A stretch of 30,499 nt of DNA from JAATGA01 sp047605605 (GCA_047605605.1 JASGFG010000044.1:1-30499), one strand, 5' to 3'; counted from the first letter of the stretch, positions 7,794 through 16,045 are shown. The notes: a model not told the origin generated them from the sequence alone. A program made the numbers and translations.

Positions 7794-8554
7794 CCCAGCA
7801 CCTCCTCCACCGCCGCGCGCAGCGACAGGCCGGTCACGGCCGATGTCTTCGGGTTGACCGCCGAGGGCGCATTGACCATGCGGAACTCGGCCACCCCTGC
7901 CGGGCTTTCCACGTGGATCTCATGCACATTTCCGGGTGCGGCGGGATCGGCCACCACCCGCACCGTCAGCGCTGCCTCCGGCGCGGTCAGGGCCAAAGTC
8001 AGCGCGACATTCAGGTTCTTCGGATAAAGACGCGCCGCCTGCGCGGCCGTTCCCTCGAACAGCACCAGCTCTGTCGCCAGACCGTTCGGGTCATGCCCCA
8101 GGGCCACCAGCTCCGCACGCCATGCCGCCACCGGTTTACGAGAGGTATAGCGGATCGCCACGCCCGGCAACGGCGCCACCGCGCGCAGATAATCCAGCCC
8201 CGCGATCGCACCCGAAGGAATGACCAGCCGCGCCCCCGGAGTCCGCGCCGCGGCCAGCACCTCGGCCCGCAAGCCCGGATCGGCCAGCGCCCCGGTAGAG
8301 GCCAGAACCACCGGCATCCCGGCGCGCAACACGGCCGGGACATAGGCCGCCACCGCGGGTTGCCCCGCCGCCTCGACCACCACCACGGGATGCGCCGCCA
8401 GCAGCGCGGACAGGTTCGCCGCCACACGAATGCCCGGCGGCAAGCCATCCGTCTCCGTCCGGCGCAACACCACCCAGTCGAGGCCCCGCGCGGCAAGGCC
8501 CGCATGAACCTCGCGCGCGATGGCCCCGAACCCGATCAGCCCGATTGTCGGCAT
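7790..8554 (-). CDS. L-aspartate dehydrogenase-like NAD(P)-dependent dehydrogenase (NadX family)
   Basis: This 254-residue protein starts with a Rossmann motif (IGLIGFGAIAREV) and follows the NadX/aspartate-dehydrogenase pattern: VVEAAGQPAV, IPSGAIAGLDYL, YPKNLNVALTLAL, NVHEIHVESP and the C-terminal NPKTSAVTGLSL. NadX oxidatively deaminates L-aspartate to iminoaspartate/oxaloacetate. Beside a glutamate-mutase-like enzyme, an attractive alternative substrate is a branched or beta-substituted aspartate, but this is inference. ATG 8554 is used because residues encoded upstream come from the intergenic repeat. It is the second gene of the operon after the cupin (126-bp gap holding the repeat) and is coupled to the hydrolase. 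Confidence 0.83.
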   Translation of the reverse strand: MPTIGLIGFGAIAREVHAGLAARGLDWVVLRRTETDGLPPGIRVAANLSALLAAHPVVVVEAAGQPAVAAYVPAVLRAGMPVVLASTGALADPGLRAEVLAAARTPGARLVIPSGAIAGLDYLRAVAPLPGVAIRYTSRKPVAAWRAELVALGHDPNGLATELVLFEGTAAQAARLYPKNLNVALTLALTAPEAALTVRVVADPAAPGNVHEIHVESPAGVAEFRMVNAPSAVNPKTSAVTGLSLRAAVEEVLG

Positions 8555-8599
8555 CCTGCCGATCCCCCCGCCATTCCCGTCATCCTGCCGTCCCTTCCC

Positions 8600-8668
8600 C
8601 CCTTCATCTTGGTCCAAATACCCTGCGGGGAGGGCCGGAGGGGTGCAAAACCCCTCCGGGGCCGGCCA
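8600..8668. repeat. dispersed intergenic repeat, copy 1
   Basis: CCCTTCATCTTGGTCCAAA (8600-8618) is identical to 11123-11141. A second block, 8646-8668, matches 11138-11160 over 23 bases with one C/T difference. Between the blocks this copy has 27 extra bases which create a perfect 9-7-9 hairpin, CCGGAGGGG (8635-8643) with CCCCTCCGG (8651-8659). It lies between the cupin and the aspartate-dehydrogenase-like gene, so it may modulate read-through or mRNA stability within the operon. Confidence 0.75.
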
Positions 8669-8680
8669 CAAGTCACCAGC

Positions 8681-9205
8681 CTATTCCGGCTTGCGCTGAT
8701 CCGCAGGCTGGGCAGCAAACACCGTCGCCTGCTCGATCTGCAAGACGTTCTCGGGCCGGGGAAAGTTCGAGGGGACGATGTCCCCCGCCCGGCGCGGCCG
8801 CCCGATCAGGCGAAAGAAATCCTCCAGCCCGTTCGGAACGATCAGCCAGACCCATTTCAGGCTGGCGTCGGTTTCGTTGATGAACATGTGCCGGACTCCT
8901 TTGGGTAGAAAGATCGCCGTGCCGGGGGTCAGGGGGTATTCCTTCCCCTCGACCACCGCGCGGCCCTTGCCCTCAAGGATATAAAGCGCCTCTTCATTGT
9001 CGGGATGGCTGTGTTCGCGGACATACCCGCCGGGGGCGACGGTCTGCGTGCCCATGGCAAAGGGAAATTCCATCCCCACGATATGCGGGGCCAGCGCCAC
9101 GTCGATATGGCCGTTGGCGGGCACCGGCTGCCAATAGCTTTCCCGCTCCTCGGGTGGCGAGATGTGGATATGCGAGGGGGCGGTTTTCAGGCTGAGGTCG
9201 GTCAT
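8681..9205 (-). CDS. cupin-domain protein
   Basis: This 174-residue cupin carries a complete metal-binding motif 1, GYVREHSHPDNEEALYILEGKG (His-x-His, then Glu, about residues 65-86). The matching motif 2, PGTAIFLPKGVRHMFIN, supplies the last His. A mononuclear metal site is therefore expected, unlike the degenerate cupin at 787. Such proteins act as dioxygenases, isomerases or sensors; none can be chosen here. ATG 9205 is preferred because the sequence beyond it lacks similarity to cupins. It is the first gene of the B12-mutase operon and faces the KstD-like flavoprotein gene across a 155-bp divergent promoter region with an operator-like palindrome at 9268. Confidence 0.85.
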   Translation of the reverse strand: MTDLSLKTAPSHIHISPPEERESYWQPVPANGHIDVALAPHIVGMEFPFAMGTQTVAPGGYVREHSHPDNEEALYILEGKGRAVVEGKEYPLTPGTAIFLPKGVRHMFINETDASLKWVWLIVPNGLEDFFRLIGRPRRAGDIVPSNFPRPENVLQIEQATVFAAQPADQRKPE

Positions 9206-9267
9206 GGGCGACTCACTGTTGGAAGGGCGTCTGAACGGCATTTCCTTTCGATCAGCCTAGCGTGCAA

Positions 9268-9283
9268 AAAGTGCATACACAAT
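9268..9283. promoter_or_regulatory. weak GntR-type operator in divergent promoter region
   Basis: AAAGTGC-AT-ACACAAT fits the 7-2-7 arrangement AAAGTGT-NN-ACACTTT seen at 25136, keeping AAAGTG, ACAC and the last T. It lies 63 bp upstream of the cupin start and 78 bp upstream of the flavoprotein start, so one site could control both. It is the least conserved of the well-spaced copies. Confidence 0.5.
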
Positions 9284-9360
9284 AGTGGACAGATTGTTGT
9301 CCTTGCGCCAAAGTCACCCCAATGCGGGCGCGAGTCCCGTTGACAGGACAGGGGGCGCGG

Positions 9361-10974
9361 ATGGCGCAAGCGGAAATCTGGGACGTGCTGGTGATCGGCA
9401 CGGGGTCGGCGGCCTGCGCCTCGGCGTTGCGCGCGGCGAAGGGCGGGCTGAAGGTGCTGGCCATCGAAAAGACCGAATGGCTGGGTGGCACCTCGGCCAT
9501 GTCCGGCTCGGGCATCTGGATTCCGGCGAACCATGTCGCCGCGCGCGACGGCATCCCCGACAGCCGGGAAGAGGCGCTGACCTATCTGCGCGCCGCAGCG
9601 CCCGAAGGCTGGGCCGCGGAAGAGGACGAACTTTGGCAGGGTTTCGTCGAATCCGGCCCGAAGATGCTACAATTCCTTGAGGAGAACACGCCGCTCGACC
9701 TGCGCATCATCGAAGAACCCGATCCCTATGCCGAGAAACCGGGTGGCAAGCTGCGCGGCCGCATGGTTTCCCCCATGCCGCTGTCGCGCAATCTGGTGGG
9801 GCGCTATGCGCGCAACATGCGCCGGTCGACCCTGCCGCATTGCTTTACCTATCAGGAGGTGGTCGATGATGATGTCTATCACCATCCGATACGCGCCGGG
9901 CTGAAGCTGTGGCCCAAACTTCTGTCGCGCTGGTTGCGCAATGCCGGCGGACAAGGGACGGCGCTGATGACCGGGCTGATCCGCGGCTGCATGGATGCGG
10001 GCGTCACCTTCCGGCTGGAGACCCGCGCTGTCGCGCTGGTGCAGGATGAAACCGGCGCGGTGACCGGGGCCGAGGTCGACTGCAACGGCCAGCGGCAGAT
10101 CCTGACCGCCCGCCGTGGTGTGGTCATCGCCACCGGCGGGTTCGAATGGGATCAGGCGATGCGCCAGCAGAACTTTCCCGGCCCGCTGGACCGTCTGGGC
10201 AGCCCGCGCACCAATACCGGCGACGGGCAGCGGATGGCGCAGGCCGCCGGGGCCGAGATGGCGCGGATGGATCAGGCGAACATCTATCCCTGCCTGCCCA
10301 CCCGCTATCAGGGCAAGCCGCATGGCCTGCCCATGACCTTTCAGGCCGAGCCGCATTCCATCGTGGTCGACCGCCATGCCGCGCGTTTCGTCAGCGAGAC
10401 CGATTTCAACATCGGCGAGGCGATGGACAGGCGCGATACCGAAGGCCAGCCACAGCATCTGCCCTGCTATCTGGTGGGCGACCATCGGTTCCTGAATACC
10501 TCTCTGCCGTTCCGCTGGTATGCCTCCTACGAACCGGACTGGGTGAAAAGGGCCGATACGGTCGAGGGGCTGGCCGCGCAACTGGGCCTGCCGCCAGCGG
10601 CGCTCAGGGCCAGCATCAAGCGCTGGAACGCCATGTGCGCGGCCGGGCGCGACAGCGACTTCCATCGCGGCGAAAGCGGGTGGGAGGATTACAAGGCCCA
10701 TGGTCCCGAAAACCGGCTGAAGCCTATCGACCGCGCCCCCTATATCGGGATGAGCCTGAACCGCTCGATCCTGGGCACCAAGGGCGGCGCGCGCACCAAT
10801 GCCGGGGGACAGGTCCTGCGCCCGGATGGCAGCGTGATCGCCGGGCTTTACGCGGCCGGGCTGGCGATGGCGAACCCGTTTGGCACGCGGGCGATGGGGG
10901 CGGGCACGACCATCGGCCCGAACATGACCTGGGGCTATGTCGCGGCCGAGACGATGCTGAAGCAGAACCGCTAG
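9361..10974 (+). CDS. FAD-binding oxidoreductase, 3-ketosteroid-1-dehydrogenase / fumarate-reductase flavoprotein family
   Basis: The 537-residue flavoprotein begins with a dinucleotide motif (residues 9-20, VLVIGTGSAACA), then LGGTSAMSGSGIWIPANH, where a KstD-like family member contacts FAD. A second FAD block lies near VVIATGGFEWD, and the C-terminus, GGLYAAG-like IAGLYAAGLAMANPFGTRAMGAGTTIGPNMTWGY, is diagnostic of the family. It probably catalyses desaturation next to a carbonyl or reduction of an enone or fumarate-like bond. A steroid substrate is not supported by the neighbours. ATG 9361 follows AGGACAGGGGG; an in-frame upstream start at 9322 is less likely. It is divergent from the B12-mutase operon and shares its operator. 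A hairpin terminator follows at 10990. Confidence 0.85.
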   Translation: MAQAEIWDVLVIGTGSAACASALRAAKGGLKVLAIEKTEWLGGTSAMSGSGIWIPANHVAARDGIPDSREEALTYLRAAAPEGWAAEEDELWQGFVESGPKMLQFLEENTPLDLRIIEEPDPYAEKPGGKLRGRMVSPMPLSRNLVGRYARNMRRSTLPHCFTYQEVVDDDVYHHPIRAGLKLWPKLLSRWLRNAGGQGTALMTGLIRGCMDAGVTFRLETRAVALVQDETGAVTGAEVDCNGQRQILTARRGVVIATGGFEWDQAMRQQNFPGPLDRLGSPRTNTGDGQRMAQAAGAEMARMDQANIYPCLPTRYQGKPHGLPMTFQAEPHSIVVDRHAARFVSETDFNIGEAMDRRDTEGQPQHLPCYLVGDHRFLNTSLPFRWYASYEPDWVKRADTVEGLAAQLGLPPAALRASIKRWNAMCAAGRDSDFHRGESGWEDYKAHGPENRLKPIDRAPYIGMSLNRSILGTKGGARTNAGGQVLRPDGSVIAGLYAAGLAMANPFGTRAMGAGTTIGPNMTWGYVAAETMLKQNR

Positions 10975-10989
10975 GTTGCCGATCGTGCA

Positions 10990-11010
10990 GCGGGGGTTTC
11001 ATACCCCCGC
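10990..11010 (+). terminator. hairpin downstream of the KstD-like gene
   Basis: GCGGGGGT (10990-10997) and ACCCCCGC (11003-11010) form a perfect stem around TTCAT, 16 bp after the flavoprotein stop. It is followed by GCGGGCTATTTTC, a modest T-rich tail. It is a probable terminator, possibly assisted by the repeat further on. The remainder of 10975-11195 holds no gene. Confidence 0.65.
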
Positions 11011-11122
11011 GCGGGCTATTTTCATCTGGAAACAAGGGAAAGCGGGCGTTCCTTGCGGCCCTTGCACCCCCCTGCCGAAACAACCCTCCGGATCGGCGGC
11101 ACGAAACCTGTCGCTGCCTTTC

Positions 11123-11160
11123 CCCTTCATCTTGGTCCAAAACCCCTCCGGGGCTGGCCA
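11123..11160. repeat. dispersed intergenic repeat, copy 2
   Basis: This copy carries both blocks of the repeat described at 8600 but without the 27-base insert, so the two blocks overlap at CCAAAA. It lies between the convergent ends of the flavoprotein gene and the amine-oxidase gene. A CCCCTCCGGGG half-hairpin is retained. The location and GC-rich stem content suggest a role as a transcription-end or mRNA-processing element. Confidence 0.7.
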
Positions 11161-11195
11161 AGGGGTTGATCCCTCTGCTGCAAGGGGACCGCCTG

Positions 11196-12488
11196 TCAGC
11201 CCAGCTTGTCCTGGATCCGGTGCAGGTTGTGGATGCGGTTTGCGACCTGCACCGCGACGGGGTGAAAGGGCACCGGTTGCATCGCCGTGACCGGCACAGG
11301 CATCTGGTCGTCGGTGCGCGTCTCGGCGGCGAGGCGGCCGAGTTCCTGACCATAGCTCATCGACAGCGCCACGCCGCGGCCGGAATAGATGCCCCCGAAG
11401 ACAAGGCCGGGGCCAAGGCGGTAAAGCCGCGGCTTGCGGTCGGGCACCACGGCGAAAGTGCCGGACCAGTATTCCTGCATCTGGGGGCTCGTGCCGCCAA
11501 AGGCCGAGAAGGCCTTGCCCAGCATTCGCGCCACCTTGGCGCGGCCGCGGTCGGCCTCGTTCAGCCAGAGCGTATGGGTGCCGCCGCTGACCAGCCGCCC
11601 GTCCACGTCATAGTGGAAATAGCGGATGTCGCGACGCATGTCCGATACCGCCGGATTGCCGGGCAGGATCTGCGCGCGCAGTTCCGGAGACAGGACCGGG
11701 GTCGCCGACTGGAACACCTTGAACGGGATCAGCGTCCGTTTCAGCCCTGGCCAGATGTCGCCGGTCAGCGCATTGGTGGCCAGCACCACCTGCGGCGCCT
11801 TGACCGAGCCGCCCTTGGTATGGACGCGCCAGGCATTTCCGACCCGCTCGATCCGCGTCGCGCGGCTGTTTTCATGGATCACCACCCCCTCGCGTTCCAA
11901 GGCGGCGGCAAGGCCGACGGTCATGGCAAAAGGGTTGATATGGCCTGAGTTGCGCACCATCCAGCCGCCCAGATAGGGGCTGCCGATGCGCGCCGTCACC
12001 TCGTCACGGTCGAACCAGTCGACGCGGGCGCCAAGCGCTTTCCATTCATCATGGAACTGGCGGGCGCGGGCCAGCGTCGGCTCGGAATGGGCGGGCTGGA
12101 TCCAGCCCTGCTGCACCTGATGCGCGTCGATGCCGAAGCGCTGCATCAGGCCGAATGCCACATCGGCCGATTCTGCCACCATGGCATTATACCGCTGGCC
12201 GCGGTCCTTGCCGAAGGCGGCCTCATATTCGGAAGGCGCGGCCTTGGAATGGTGAGAGATCACCAGCCCGTTGTTGCGCCCCGAAGCGGCAGAGCCGATC
12301 TCGTTGCCTTCCAGCAGCACCACCTTCATCCCGGCATCGCGGGCGCCAAGCGCCGCCGCAAGGCCGGTGAAGCCGCCCCCCACCACCAGCACATCGGCCG
12401 ACTGATCGCCACGCAGGGGCGCGGCGGCGGTCCGCTGCATCGCCGTCTTGCGCCAGAGGTGCGGGGTTTTCCAGTCGACCTCAAACAT
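11196..12488 (-). CDS. FAD-dependent amine/amino-acid oxidase (DAO family)
   Basis: This 430-residue protein has the DAO-family fold: N-terminal GGGFTG at residues 37-42, the substrate-cap region SAASGRNNGLVISHH (about 63-77), and the C-terminal FAD-binding block LGPGLVFGGIYSGRGVALSMSYGQELG. It resembles gamma-glutamylputrescine oxidase (PuuB) and DadA-type dehydrogenases, which oxidise a C-N bond to an imine that then hydrolyses. ATG 12488 overlaps the end of livF by 8 bp, so it is the last gene of the importer operon. The imported compound is therefore probably its substrate. Residues encoded upstream of 12488 belong to the livF frame region and are not expected. Specificity is unknown. Confidence 0.87.
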   Translation of the reverse strand: MFEVDWKTPHLWRKTAMQRTAAAPLRGDQSADVLVVGGGFTGLAAALGARDAGMKVVLLEGNEIGSAASGRNNGLVISHHSKAAPSEYEAAFGKDRGQRYNAMVAESADVAFGLMQRFGIDAHQVQQGWIQPAHSEPTLARARQFHDEWKALGARVDWFDRDEVTARIGSPYLGGWMVRNSGHINPFAMTVGLAAALEREGVVIHENSRATRIERVGNAWRVHTKGGSVKAPQVVLATNALTGDIWPGLKRTLIPFKVFQSATPVLSPELRAQILPGNPAVSDMRRDIRYFHYDVDGRLVSGGTHTLWLNEADRGRAKVARMLGKAFSAFGGTSPQMQEYWSGTFAVVPDRKPRLYRLGPGLVFGGIYSGRGVALSMSYGQELGRLAAETRTDDQMPVPVTAMQPVPFHPVAVQVANRIHNLHRIQDKLG

Positions 12489-13230
12489 GCAGCGTCTCCT
12501 CGGTGGCGCCACCCAGATAGAGGTCGCCCAGATCGGAATGCGCGGCGATCTCGGCCGAGGGGCCATGCAGGCGCACCCGGCCCGTGTTCAACAGGTAAGC
12601 ATAATCGCCGCATTCCAGCGCCAGCTGGGCGTTCTGTTCCACCAGCAGGATCGACAGCCCCGCCTGTGACAGGTCCAGGATGATGTGAAAGATCTGATGC
12701 ACGATCTTTGGCGCCAGCCCAAGCGAAGGTTCGTCCAGCATCAACAGTCGCGGTTCGGCCATCAGCGCGCGGCCGATGGCCAGCATCTGCTGCTGGCCGC
12801 CCGACATGCGCGAGGCCATGCCGTTCCTGCGTTCCTTCAGGATCGGGAACAGGCTGAACACATCGTCGCGCAGCGTCTCGAACGACTTGCCCGCGCGGCC
12901 GGTATGGGCGGCGACAAGGTTTTCCTCGACCGTCAGGCGTTGAAAGATCTGCCGTCCCTCGGGGCAATGGACCAGACCCATCCGCACCACCTGTTCGGGC
13001 CGCGCGCCGGTGATGTCGCGCCCGTCGAATTCGATCCGCCCCGCTGTCGCCCGCGCGACACCGGAGATCGAGTTCAGCAGCGTCGTCTTCCCCGCGCCGT
13101 TCGGCCCAAGGATCACCACGATCTCGTTCGGGTCGACCGACAGGTCGACCCCTTCAAGAACGCCGACGCGCCCGTAGCCCGAGCTTAGCCCGGCGACGTT
13201 CAGCAGCGGCTTTGATGTCGTCGATGTCAT
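12481..13230 (-). CDS. livF: branched-chain-type ABC transporter ATP-binding protein LivF
   Basis: This 249-residue ATPase has Walker A GPNGAGKTT (residues 42-50), the signature MSGGQQQMLAIGRAL, Walker B LLMLDEPSLGLAP and a final switch His in LVEQN-type context. The length and the LxxGYG start (LSSGYGRVGVLEGVDL) are typical of LivF. It energises uptake together with LivG. ATG 13230 gives a 77-bp overlap with livG; even if translation began later, the LLNVAGL strand needs an overlap of about 55 bp. Such a long overlap implies strong translational coupling. The imported ligand may be an amino acid, amide or another organic compound, since this family is broad. Confidence 0.92.
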   Translation of the reverse strand: MTSTTSKPLLNVAGLSSGYGRVGVLEGVDLSVDPNEIVVILGPNGAGKTTLLNSISGVARATAGRIEFDGRDITGARPEQVVRMGLVHCPEGRQIFQRLTVEENLVAAHTGRAGKSFETLRDDVFSLFPILKERRNGMASRMSGGQQQMLAIGRALMAEPRLLMLDEPSLGLAPKIVHQIFHIILDLSQAGLSILLVEQNAQLALECGDYAYLLNTGRVRLHGPSAEIAAHSDLGDLYLGGATEETLHV

Positions 13231-13984
13231 CGGAGGTTCCCAGATAGGCGAGTTGAACGTCGGGGCTGGCCTGCACCTGGGCAGGGGTGCCCTGGAACAG
13301 CAGCTTGCCGTGATGCATGACCACGATCCGGTCACACAGCGTCATGACCAGATCCATGTCATGTTCGACCACGATCATGATCAGGTCGGGGTTGCGCAAG
13401 CTGGCCAGCCGCTCGGTCAGTTCCGCCGTCTCGTGGTGGTTCAGACCGGCGGCGGGTTCGTCCAGCAGCAGCACGCGCGGGTTCATGACCAGCGCGCGGG
13501 CGATTTCCAGCATCCGCTGGCGGCCGTAGGGCAGGCTGCCCGCCTCGGCATCGGCATAGCCTTGCAGGTCGAACAGGCGCAGCATGTCCATCGCGCGGGC
13601 GCGGCGGCGGGCGTTCTGTCGCGCCTCGAACGGGGGCCAGAGGACTTCTTTCCACGTCCCGCCGCCTTCGGTGGCGTAGAAACAGACCTCCAGGTTTTCC
13701 AGTGCGGTCATCTGGTCGAAAAGCCGGATGTTCTGATAGGTACGCGCGATGCCTTCCTGCGCGATCCTGTATTTCTTCTGCCCGTCGATGCGCCTGCCAT
13801 CCAGCACGATGGCGCCGCCGGTCAGGGTATAGCTGCCCGCCGTCAGGTTGATCAGCGTGGATTTCCCGGCGCCGTTCGGGCCGATGATGCCGTGGATCAG
13901 GCCCGGGGCGAAATCGGTCGACACATCGTCGGTCGCGACGTTGGACCCGTATTGCTTGCGAAGGTTCTGGAAGATCAGGCTCAT
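13154..13984 (-). CDS. livG: branched-chain-type ABC transporter ATP-binding protein LivG
   Basis: This 276-residue ATPase has Walker A GPNGAGKST at residues 35-43, the LivG-typical insertion between A loop and signature (ARTYQNIRLFDQMTALENL), signature LPYGRQRMLEIARAL and Walker B VLLLDEPAAGLNHHE. ATG 13984 overlaps the livM stop by 4 bp. The C-terminal tail (DDIDDIKAAAERRRAKLG and a basic end) runs into livF and is longer and more charged than in most LivG proteins. Confidence 0.92.
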   Translation of the reverse strand: MSLIFQNLRKQYGSNVATDDVSTDFAPGLIHGIIGPNGAGKSTLINLTAGSYTLTGGAIVLDGRRIDGQKKYRIAQEGIARTYQNIRLFDQMTALENLEVCFYATEGGGTWKEVLWPPFEARQNARRRARAMDMLRLFDLQGYADAEAGSLPYGRQRMLEIARALVMNPRVLLLDEPAAGLNHHETAELTERLASLRNPDLIMIVVEHDMDLVMTLCDRIVVMHHGKLLFQGTPAQVQASPDVQLAYLGTSDDIDDIKAAAERRRAKLGLRARRRS

Positions 13985-14976
13985 TTCCCGAACAGCCCCC
14001 GGATCAGTTTTTCAGGGCCGAAGCTGCGCGGGATGATCCCGGCGGGCCGGATGATGATCAGAACCACCATCAGCAGGCCCATGAACAGGATGCGCCATTC
14101 GGAAAACTCGCGCAGAACCTCGGGCAGCAGGATCAGGATGGCGGCGCCGACGATGATGCCCAGGATATTGCCGATACCGCCGACCACGATCATCAGCACG
14201 ATCAGCACGGATTCCTGCAAGGTAAAGCTTTCCGGGCTGACGAACCGCTGGGACGCGGCAAAGATCACCCCCGCGACCGAGCCGATGGTGGCCGAGGTGG
14301 CAAAGGCCGCGAGTTTCGCATTGGTGGTGTTGATGCCCACGCCGCGGGCGGCATCCTGATCCTCGCGGATGGCGGCCCAAGCTTTGCCCAGAAGCGATCG
14401 TTCCAGCCGCCAGACAAGTATGCCGACAAGGATCACCACGACCAGCAACAGCCAGTAGATTTCCACCGGGCGGGCAAATTCGACCCCCAGGATCGAGGCC
14501 TTGTCCAGCCGCGCGATGCCCTTTGGGCCGCCGGTCAATCGGTCCATGTTGTTGAGGATGATGCGGATGATCTCGCCAAAGCCCAGCGTCACGATGGCAA
14601 GGTAATCACCGCGCAGGCGCAGAACGGGGATACCCAGCAAAATCCCCATGAGCGCGCCGAGACAGGCCGCAATCGGCAGGATCGCCAGCAGCGGCCAGTG
14701 CAGGTCAAGCTGCGCGCTGGACAGCATCGCATAGGTATAGGCCCCGACCGCGTAGAACGCGACAAAGCCCAGATCCAGCAGGCCGGCATAGCCGATGACG
14801 ATGTTCAGCCCGATCCCCAGCAGCACATAGATCAGCAGGCTGTTGGCGACGCGGATGTAATAGTTGGGCAGGAAGGGCGTGATCGCGATCAGGGCGACGA
14901 GGGCTGCGAACACCCCCCACGCGACGACGCGGTTTGCGCGGGGCTTCACCGCCGGAATTGCTTCGGTGACGGCCAT
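13981..14976 (-). CDS. livM: branched-chain-type ABC transporter permease LivM
   Basis: This 331-residue integral membrane protein has 8-10 predicted hydrophobic segments. It carries the LivM landmarks GIGLNIVIGYAGLLDLGFVAFYAVGAY near residue 55, LRGDYLAIVTLGFGEIIRI (coupling region), and AWAAIREDQDAARGVGIN, the EAA-like cytoplasmic loop that contacts the ATPases. ATG 14976 shares a base with the livH stop (TGATG arrangement). It forms the translocation path with LivH in the inner membrane. Confidence 0.92.
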   Translation of the reverse strand: MAVTEAIPAVKPRANRVVAWGVFAALVALIAITPFLPNYYIRVANSLLIYVLLGIGLNIVIGYAGLLDLGFVAFYAVGAYTYAMLSSAQLDLHWPLLAILPIAACLGALMGILLGIPVLRLRGDYLAIVTLGFGEIIRIILNNMDRLTGGPKGIARLDKASILGVEFARPVEIYWLLLVVVILVGILVWRLERSLLGKAWAAIREDQDAARGVGINTTNAKLAAFATSATIGSVAGVIFAASQRFVSPESFTLQESVLIVLMIVVGGIGNILGIIVGAAILILLPEVLREFSEWRILFMGLLMVVLIIIRPAGIIPRSFGPEKLIRGLFGK

Positions 14977-15926
14977 CAGAATTCCCTCTTGTAGACCATG
15001 CTTTCCTCGCTCACCGGCTCTCCCAGCAGGCCGGCGGGGCGGAACAGCAGCACGAGGATCAGGATCGCAAAGGCCAGCACGTCACGGTATTCGGTGCCCA
15101 GATACCCGCCAGAGATCACCGGCAGCAGCGCCGTCCCCGCCACCTCGACAAAGGCCAGGATGAACGATCCCAGCACCGCGCCGGGGATCGAGCCTATGCC
15201 GCCAAGGATGGCCGCGGTGAATGCCTTCAGCCCCACGACCGCGCCCATGGTGGGCGACATGATGCCGTAATAGCTGGCGTAAAGGATGCCCCCCGCCGCG
15301 CCAAGGAACGGCCCGGCAAAGAACACCAGTGAAATCGCCCCGTTGACGTTGATGCCAAGGAGTTGCGAGGTCGACCGGTTCTCGGACACTGCCCGCACGA
15401 TGATGCCAAGGCGCGAGCGGTTGACGAGGAAATAGAGCCCCCCCATCAGGAGGAAGGCCGCGATCAGGATGCCGATCTGGACCGAGGTGATGGTCCCCCC
15501 CATCACATTGTATCGTGTGACCGGAAAGAACGACGGAAACATCTGCGGTTGCGGCCCGGCCAGGATCTGCGTGGCCGAAACCAGCGCCAGAGACACCCCC
15601 AGCGAGGACAGCATCGGCGCCAGGCGGCTGGAATTGCGCAAGGGCTTGTAGGCCAGCCTCTCGATCCCGACGCCAATGGCCCCGACCAGCAGGATCGCGC
15701 CGAAGAAGGCCCCGGTCAGCACCAGCGCCCCGGCCCCGCCGATGTCGCCGACCAGCATGGAAAGGATCAGGAAAGCCGCATAGGCACCCAGCATGAACAT
15801 CTCGCCATGGGCGAAGTTGATCATGCGCAGCACCCCATAGACCATGGTGTAGCCAAGCGCGATCAGCGCATAGATCGCGCCGATCGTCAGCGCGTTGAAC
15901 GTCTGTTGAACAAGTGTTCCCAGCAT
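14976..15926 (-). CDS. livH: branched-chain-type ABC transporter permease LivH
   Basis: This 316-residue multi-pass protein begins with the LivH hallmark TIGAIYALIALGYTMVYGVLRMINFAHGEMFMLGAY (residues about 15-50). Later it has the cytoplasmic loop RAVSENRSTSQLLGINV. The C-terminus is rich in membrane segments ending ILILVLLFRPAGLLGEP. It lies 154 bp downstream of livK, and that gap holds a strong hairpin (16046-16070), consistent with lower expression of membrane parts than of the binding protein. Confidence 0.92.
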   Translation of the reverse strand: MLGTLVQQTFNALTIGAIYALIALGYTMVYGVLRMINFAHGEMFMLGAYAAFLILSMLVGDIGGAGALVLTGAFFGAILLVGAIGVGIERLAYKPLRNSSRLAPMLSSLGVSLALVSATQILAGPQPQMFPSFFPVTRYNVMGGTITSVQIGILIAAFLLMGGLYFLVNRSRLGIIVRAVSENRSTSQLLGINVNGAISLVFFAGPFLGAAGGILYASYYGIMSPTMGAVVGLKAFTAAILGGIGSIPGAVLGSFILAFVEVAGTALLPVISGGYLGTEYRDVLAFAILILVLLFRPAGLLGEPVSEESMVYKREF

Positions 15927-16045
15927 GGGTGGGTGGCGTCCTGTCCGAAAGGCACACCGTCCGGCAGGCCGGCGACGGGCGCTGGTGGGAATGCGGTCCG
16001 GCCTTGTGGCGCGCTGCTCAAGGTCCAGGGGTCCGGCATGACGAA

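Noticed and set aside
9361..10974. Naming the flavoprotein a 3-ketosteroid dehydrogenase
   Set aside because: The fold family fits, but no steroid-degradation neighbour exists and active-site residues were not verified.
13910..13925. GTCGACACAT resembling an operator half-site
   Set aside because: It lies inside livG coding sequence, lacks the left arm and is explained by codon use. A similar TCGACACTGT at about 17733 lies within the gntR gene.
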